NCBI GenBank assembly: GCA_902475245.1
Contig: CABRYP010000021.1
Location: 1 to 43,218 of the forward strand
Length of the DNA: 43,218 nt
DNA from: an uncultured Collinsella sp.
Lineage (GTDB): Bacteria > Actinomycetota > Coriobacteriia > Coriobacteriales > Coriobacteriaceae
Direction of reading: 5' to 3'
Shown: positions 40,740-43,218 of the stretch, in pieces
How positions within the stretch are numbered: position 1 is the first letter of the stretch
Layout: the number at the start of each line of letters is the position of its first letter
Made by a program: the position numbers and the translations under genes
Notes under the pieces: generated by a model
The model's database searches: none
The model's input: the letters and a program-made list of their open reading frames with translations, nothing else
What the model was told of the DNA's origin: nothing

Positions 40740-40925
40740 ATTGAAGGTGAATGTTTTTCCGAGAAGTGAACGAGTAAATATGGACCCCTGGAGCATGCAC
40801 ACTTTTTTCGAATAAAACCGCAGGATTTTTAGGCAAAAACCGCAGGAATTAAGTCCTTAAAAATGTCGATGATACGGGGCGCTGATTTTACTCGTTCACT
40901 TCGCGGAAAACCATTCACCTTCAAT
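40740..40925 (+). repeat. Dispersed 180-bp palindromic element, copy 3
   Basis: ATTGAAGGTGAATG (from 40740) and CATTCACCTTCAAT (to 40925) form the ends, then CCGAGAAGTGAACGAGT and ACTCGTTCACTTCGCGG inside. The apex doublet is AAAACCGCAGGATTT (40814-40828) and AAAACCGCAGGAATT (40836-40850), again 22 bases apart. Its orientation is the same as copy 2. It lies between the transporter gene and the ABC permease gene. The remaining gap 40926-41053 shows nothing else. Confidence 0.9.
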
Positions 40926-41053
40926 ATGCCGTCGGTCTTTCTTTGGTTGCCAAGAGCTAAACGGCATGCCGTGAAGGGCGGTAGCGACGTTGTTGCTGCT
41001 TCGTCTTATCTAGTAAATGAGGTGGCGTGCAGCCCAAGCCCTTTGGCTGTCGA

Positions 41054-41746
41054 TTACAGGTCGCGTGCCCGATAGACCTTGGTGCTGACGGCGCAGCTGA
41101 TTGCACATAGCGCGAGGGCAAGTGCGGCGATGCCTGCACACAGACAGCCCAGAACGGCAGGGTCGGGATTCGCTCCGGCAATCGACATGAGCCAGTTGCT
41201 GATGGGGTTGGAGGAGCTCAGCGTGGCCATGGCAAGGCATCCGAGCATGGCAAACAGGCCAACGGATAGGCGCAGCGCCTCCATGTGTCCAAATCGAAAG
41301 AACAGCGGCTGTGCCAAAAACACCATCATGAGGGAGATGAGCATCGATGCTGCCGAGGCGATTGCGATTTCAAAGACCGTCTGTCCCGTCGAAGGAATGC
41401 CCGCGCCATTGAAGAGCGGGATGGAGGCGATGCTCAAAAGCGTAGCTGCACATGCCATGAGGGCGGAGAAGACAATAACGCTCAGGTAGCGTGCGCGGAT
41501 GATGTCTTTGCGCGAGAAGGGCAGCGTTGCCCGGTAGCGCTCCCAACCGTTTTGAATGTCGAAACCGGCCAGTGAGTTCATGACTATGATGGGCGACATG
41601 GCACTGACGGCGCCGGCGCTCATACCGGAATCGCCATCCGACGCGTTGACGAGCGTCAGCACGACGAATATGAACAGGCCGACGCCCGCGATGCTCGGGA
41701 CGAGCGTGCGAACGATAGCGAGCTCGGACATAAAGGCGCGTTTCAT
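41054..41746 (-). CDS. ABC-2-type permease
   Basis: ATG 41746 overlaps the ATPase stop by 4 bases, giving 230 residues with six hydrophobic segments. The motif F-D-I-Q-N-G-W-E-R-Y-R-A-T-L-P-F-S-R-K-D-I-I-R-A-R-Y is the coupling region seen in ABC2_membrane_5-type permeases of GntR-regulated operons. With the upstream ATPase it should form an exporter; the substrate is unknown. Confidence 0.9.
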   Translation of the reverse strand: MKRAFMSELAIVRTLVPSIAGVGLFIFVVLTLVNASDGDSGMSAGAVSAMSPIIVMNSLAGFDIQNGWERYRATLPFSRKDIIRARYLSVIVFSALMACAATLLSIASIPLFNGAGIPSTGQTVFEIAIASAASMLISLMMVFLAQPLFFRFGHMEALRLSVGLFAMLGCLAMATLSSSNPISNWLMSIAGANPDPAVLGCLCAGIAALALALCAISCAVSTKVYRARDL

Positions 41747-42624
41747 TTCGAAGCCCCTTTCAGCATGAGGCGCAGATAGTCGTCAATGGTTGCCCGATCG
41801 CAGGGAATCTCGGGGAAGGCCTCGAGCGTTTCGCGACGGTTGGGCACGAGCACGTCCACGCTATAGGCGTGGTGGGCGGCACGGGCACCTTCGACGCAAG
41901 CCATAAGCTCGGCGGCCTGTGCTTGGGTGCAGTGGGCGATGCCGGCGCGGTCGGTAATGTCCTCGCGCGGCAGATCAAACACAATCGATCCGTTATCGAT
42001 GCAGATGATGCGGTCGGCGGCACGATCGAGGTCGGACGTAATGTGGCTCGAGAGCAGCACGCTGTGCTGGCCGTCGGCGACAAAGGCAAGCAGCTCATCG
42101 AGCAGCTCCTCGCGTGCCATGGGATCGAGGCCCGCGGTGGCTTCGTCCAAAACGAGCAGCTTGGCATTGTGGCTGAGTGCACAGGCAAGCTGCAGTTTCA
42201 TGCCCATGCCGCGGGAGAGGTCCTTGACCTTTGTCTTGGGATCGAGGCCAAATCGGTTGATGAATCCGGCGAACGTTTCGCGGTCCCATGTGGGGTACGT
42301 CGGGCCTACGAGCGACTCGATCTGGCCCACCCTGAGCGTGGAGGGGAAGGGGCACGTGTCCAGGACAAGACCGACGCGGGAGCGTAGATGGCGTTGCGAT
42401 TCATCGGGCGCGTCGGCGCCACAGCGCTGCCCAAACAGGTGCACCTCGCCGGCATCGAGCTTTATAAGCCCGAGCGCGGCGCGAATGGTCGTTGTCTTGC
42501 CGGCGCCGTTTGCGCCTACAAAGCCAACGATCTGGCCGGGCTCCACAGCGAGCGTGACGTCGCGTAGTGAAAAGCGGTCGCTCACACGGCGTGAGATGCC
42601 TTTGAGTTCTAAAAGGTTTTGCAT
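41743..42624 (-). CDS. ABC transporter ATP-binding protein
   Basis: ATG 42624 follows AAAGG, giving 293 residues. It has Walker A G-A-N-G-A-G-K-T-T-T (about 37-46), the signature L-S-R-G-M-G-M-K, Walker B L-L-V-L-D-E-A-T-A-G-L-D-P, and a switch His in L-S-S-H-I-T-S-D-L. The C-terminal 70 residues are the usual regulatory extension of BcrA/YtrB-like ATPases. It is second in the GntR-ATPase-permease operon. Confidence 0.93.
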   Translation of the reverse strand: MQNLLELKGISRRVSDRFSLRDVTLAVEPGQIVGFVGANGAGKTTTIRAALGLIKLDAGEVHLFGQRCGADAPDESQRHLRSRVGLVLDTCPFPSTLRVGQIESLVGPTYPTWDRETFAGFINRFGLDPKTKVKDLSRGMGMKLQLACALSHNAKLLVLDEATAGLDPMAREELLDELLAFVADGQHSVLLSSHITSDLDRAADRIICIDNGSIVFDLPREDITDRAGIAHCTQAQAAELMACVEGARAAHHAYSVDVLVPNRRETLEAFPEIPCDRATIDDYLRLMLKGASK

Positions 42625-42647
42625 GGTATAGCCTTTCTTTCAGATGG

Positions 42648-43028
42648 CTACTGCATGGTTTCGGGGGCTACCAGGTCGAGCATCTCGTGCAGTTTGTCGC
42701 GCGTGACGCCCAGGGTTTCGGCTTGGCTCGCCGCTTTCGCAAGTAGCTCTTCGATATGGCAGAGCTGGTTTTCGCGCAAGAGTTCCTGGTTGCCCTCGGC
42801 GACAAAGCAGCCCTTGCCCTGCACGGTGCAGATAAACCCGAGTTGCTCTAGGTCGGCGTAGGCGCGCTTGGTGGTGATGACGCTCACGCCAAGATCGCTC
42901 GCGAGCGCACGGATGCTGGGGAGTTTGGCTCCCGCAGTGAGCGTGCCCGAAAGGATTTGAGCTTTGACCTGCGAGGATATCTGTTCGTAGATGGGCTTAT
43001 CGCTCGAATTGGATAGGATGATGTCCAC
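42648..43028 (-). CDS. YtrA-subfamily GntR repressor
   Basis: A GTG start at 43028 follows AAGGAG, giving 126 residues. The winged helix spans K-P-I-Y-E-Q-I-S-S-Q-V-K, L-P-S-I-R-A-L-A-S-D-L-G-V-S-V-I-T-T-K-R-A-Y and Q-G-K-G-C-F-V-A. The C-terminal part is a short helical dimerisation segment, as in YtrA. It is first in the operon and probably represses it through the operator at 43056-43089. Confidence 0.93.
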   Translation of the reverse strand: MDIILSNSSDKPIYEQISSQVKAQILSGTLTAGAKLPSIRALASDLGVSVITTKRAYADLEQLGFICTVQGKGCFVAEGNQELLRENQLCHIEELLAKAASQAETLGVTRDKLHEMLDLVAPETMQ

Positions 43029-43055
43029 AGCGGCTCCTTAGCTGTTGGGCTACAC

Positions 43056-43106
43056 GTGTATATAACCGGTAAGCACAGTATATATACACTATGCACAGTT
43101 ATGCAA
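43056..43106 (-). promoter_or_regulatory. gntR promoter and palindromic operator
   Basis: On the minus strand TTGCAT (43106-43101), a 16-bp spacer and TATATA (43084-43079) form a promoter. GTGTATATA (43056-43064) and TATATACAC (43081-43089) are perfect inverted copies overlapping the -10. A GCACAGT motif is repeated at 43073 and 43093. Confidence 0.65.
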
Positions 43107-43153
43107 GAGCTAAATGTGGAATAGACCATCGGCGCCGCGCTTGCTCCAAAACA

Positions 43154-43218
43154 ATCTCAATCTGTAACATCTGGGTCCGTTTTTGGTCGCCAGCTGTTAC
43201 AGATTGAGATGTTATTTT
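43154..43218. terminator. Long hairpin at right window edge
   Basis: ATCTCAATCTGTAACA (43154-43169) and TGTTACAGATTGAGAT (43195-43210) are a perfect 16-bp pair. An inner CTGG/CCAG pair (43171-43174, 43190-43193) frames a loop, and GTTATTTT follows at the window end. It looks like a bidirectional terminator for the next gene to the right. Nothing else is seen in 43107-43153. Confidence 0.7.

Overview
The window reads as an ordinary chromosomal segment of a high-GC Gram-positive anaerobe. The most likely source is a gut member of the Coriobacteriia, and Collinsella is my best guess. The reasons are the codon and GC pattern, frequent GTG/TTG starts, an LAxTG-type cell-wall sorting signal, a CD1871A-family CXXC microprotein next to a ferredoxin-type membrane protein, and many short palindromic intergenic repeats. 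No rRNA, tRNA, CRISPR array, intact insertion sequence or prophage was seen.

Left part (1-9.3 kb). The window opens inside the 3' end of a DUF4143-type ATPase gene. A MerR regulator (831-1271) is divergent from a small redox/aldehyde-type cluster: a leftover C-terminal flavodoxin tail, a carboxymuconolactone-decarboxylase/cupin fusion, a frameshifted YcjY-like alpha/beta hydrolase and an intact flavodoxin-like reductase. A perfect inverted repeat inside a 19-bp promoter spacer is the likely MerR site. On the minus strand follow a broken AAA+ ATPase and an intact parE-parC pair (second type IIA topoisomerase).

Middle (9.3-23.8 kb). An XRE/membrane-protein pair has a well-formed promoter inside an inverted repeat. 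A 1455-residue Tat-signal surface protein with an LAGTG sorting signal lies downstream of a LuxR-type regulator. A very GC-rich PadR-DUF1700 operon has a recognisable operator and a decayed 3' end. A scar region (15.9-19.75 kb) holds fragments of an exonuclease, a PspC protein, an arginase-family enzyme, the ParC tail and the same AAA+ ATPase as at 4 kb. Then comes an OmpR/histidine kinase pair divergent from a CXXC microprotein, a 4Fe-4S membrane protein and a TlpA-like thioredoxin lipoprotein, which together look like an extracytoplasmic redox module.

Right part (23.8-43.2 kb). This holds a MacB/FtsX-like ABC exporter fusion, an unknown three-TM membrane protein, a tRNA dihydrouridine synthase, a glutaredoxin, an unusual XRE-zinc ribbon-TipAS regulator, TrmO, a PatB/MalY aminotransferase, a pyridoxamine-oxidase-fold protein, a hybrid sensor kinase with two periplasmic solute-binding domains, a K+ channel, a LOG-family hydrolase, a ClC channel, an EamA transporter and a GntR-ABC operon.

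The most distinctive unexplained signal is a dispersed palindromic element of about 180 bp, present three times (27281-27456 inverted, 28814-28995, 40740-40925). It has long terminal inverted repeats and, near its apex, two copies of AAAACCGCAGGA spaced exactly 22 nt apart. It fits no standard feature class and is my lead candidate for something undescribed.
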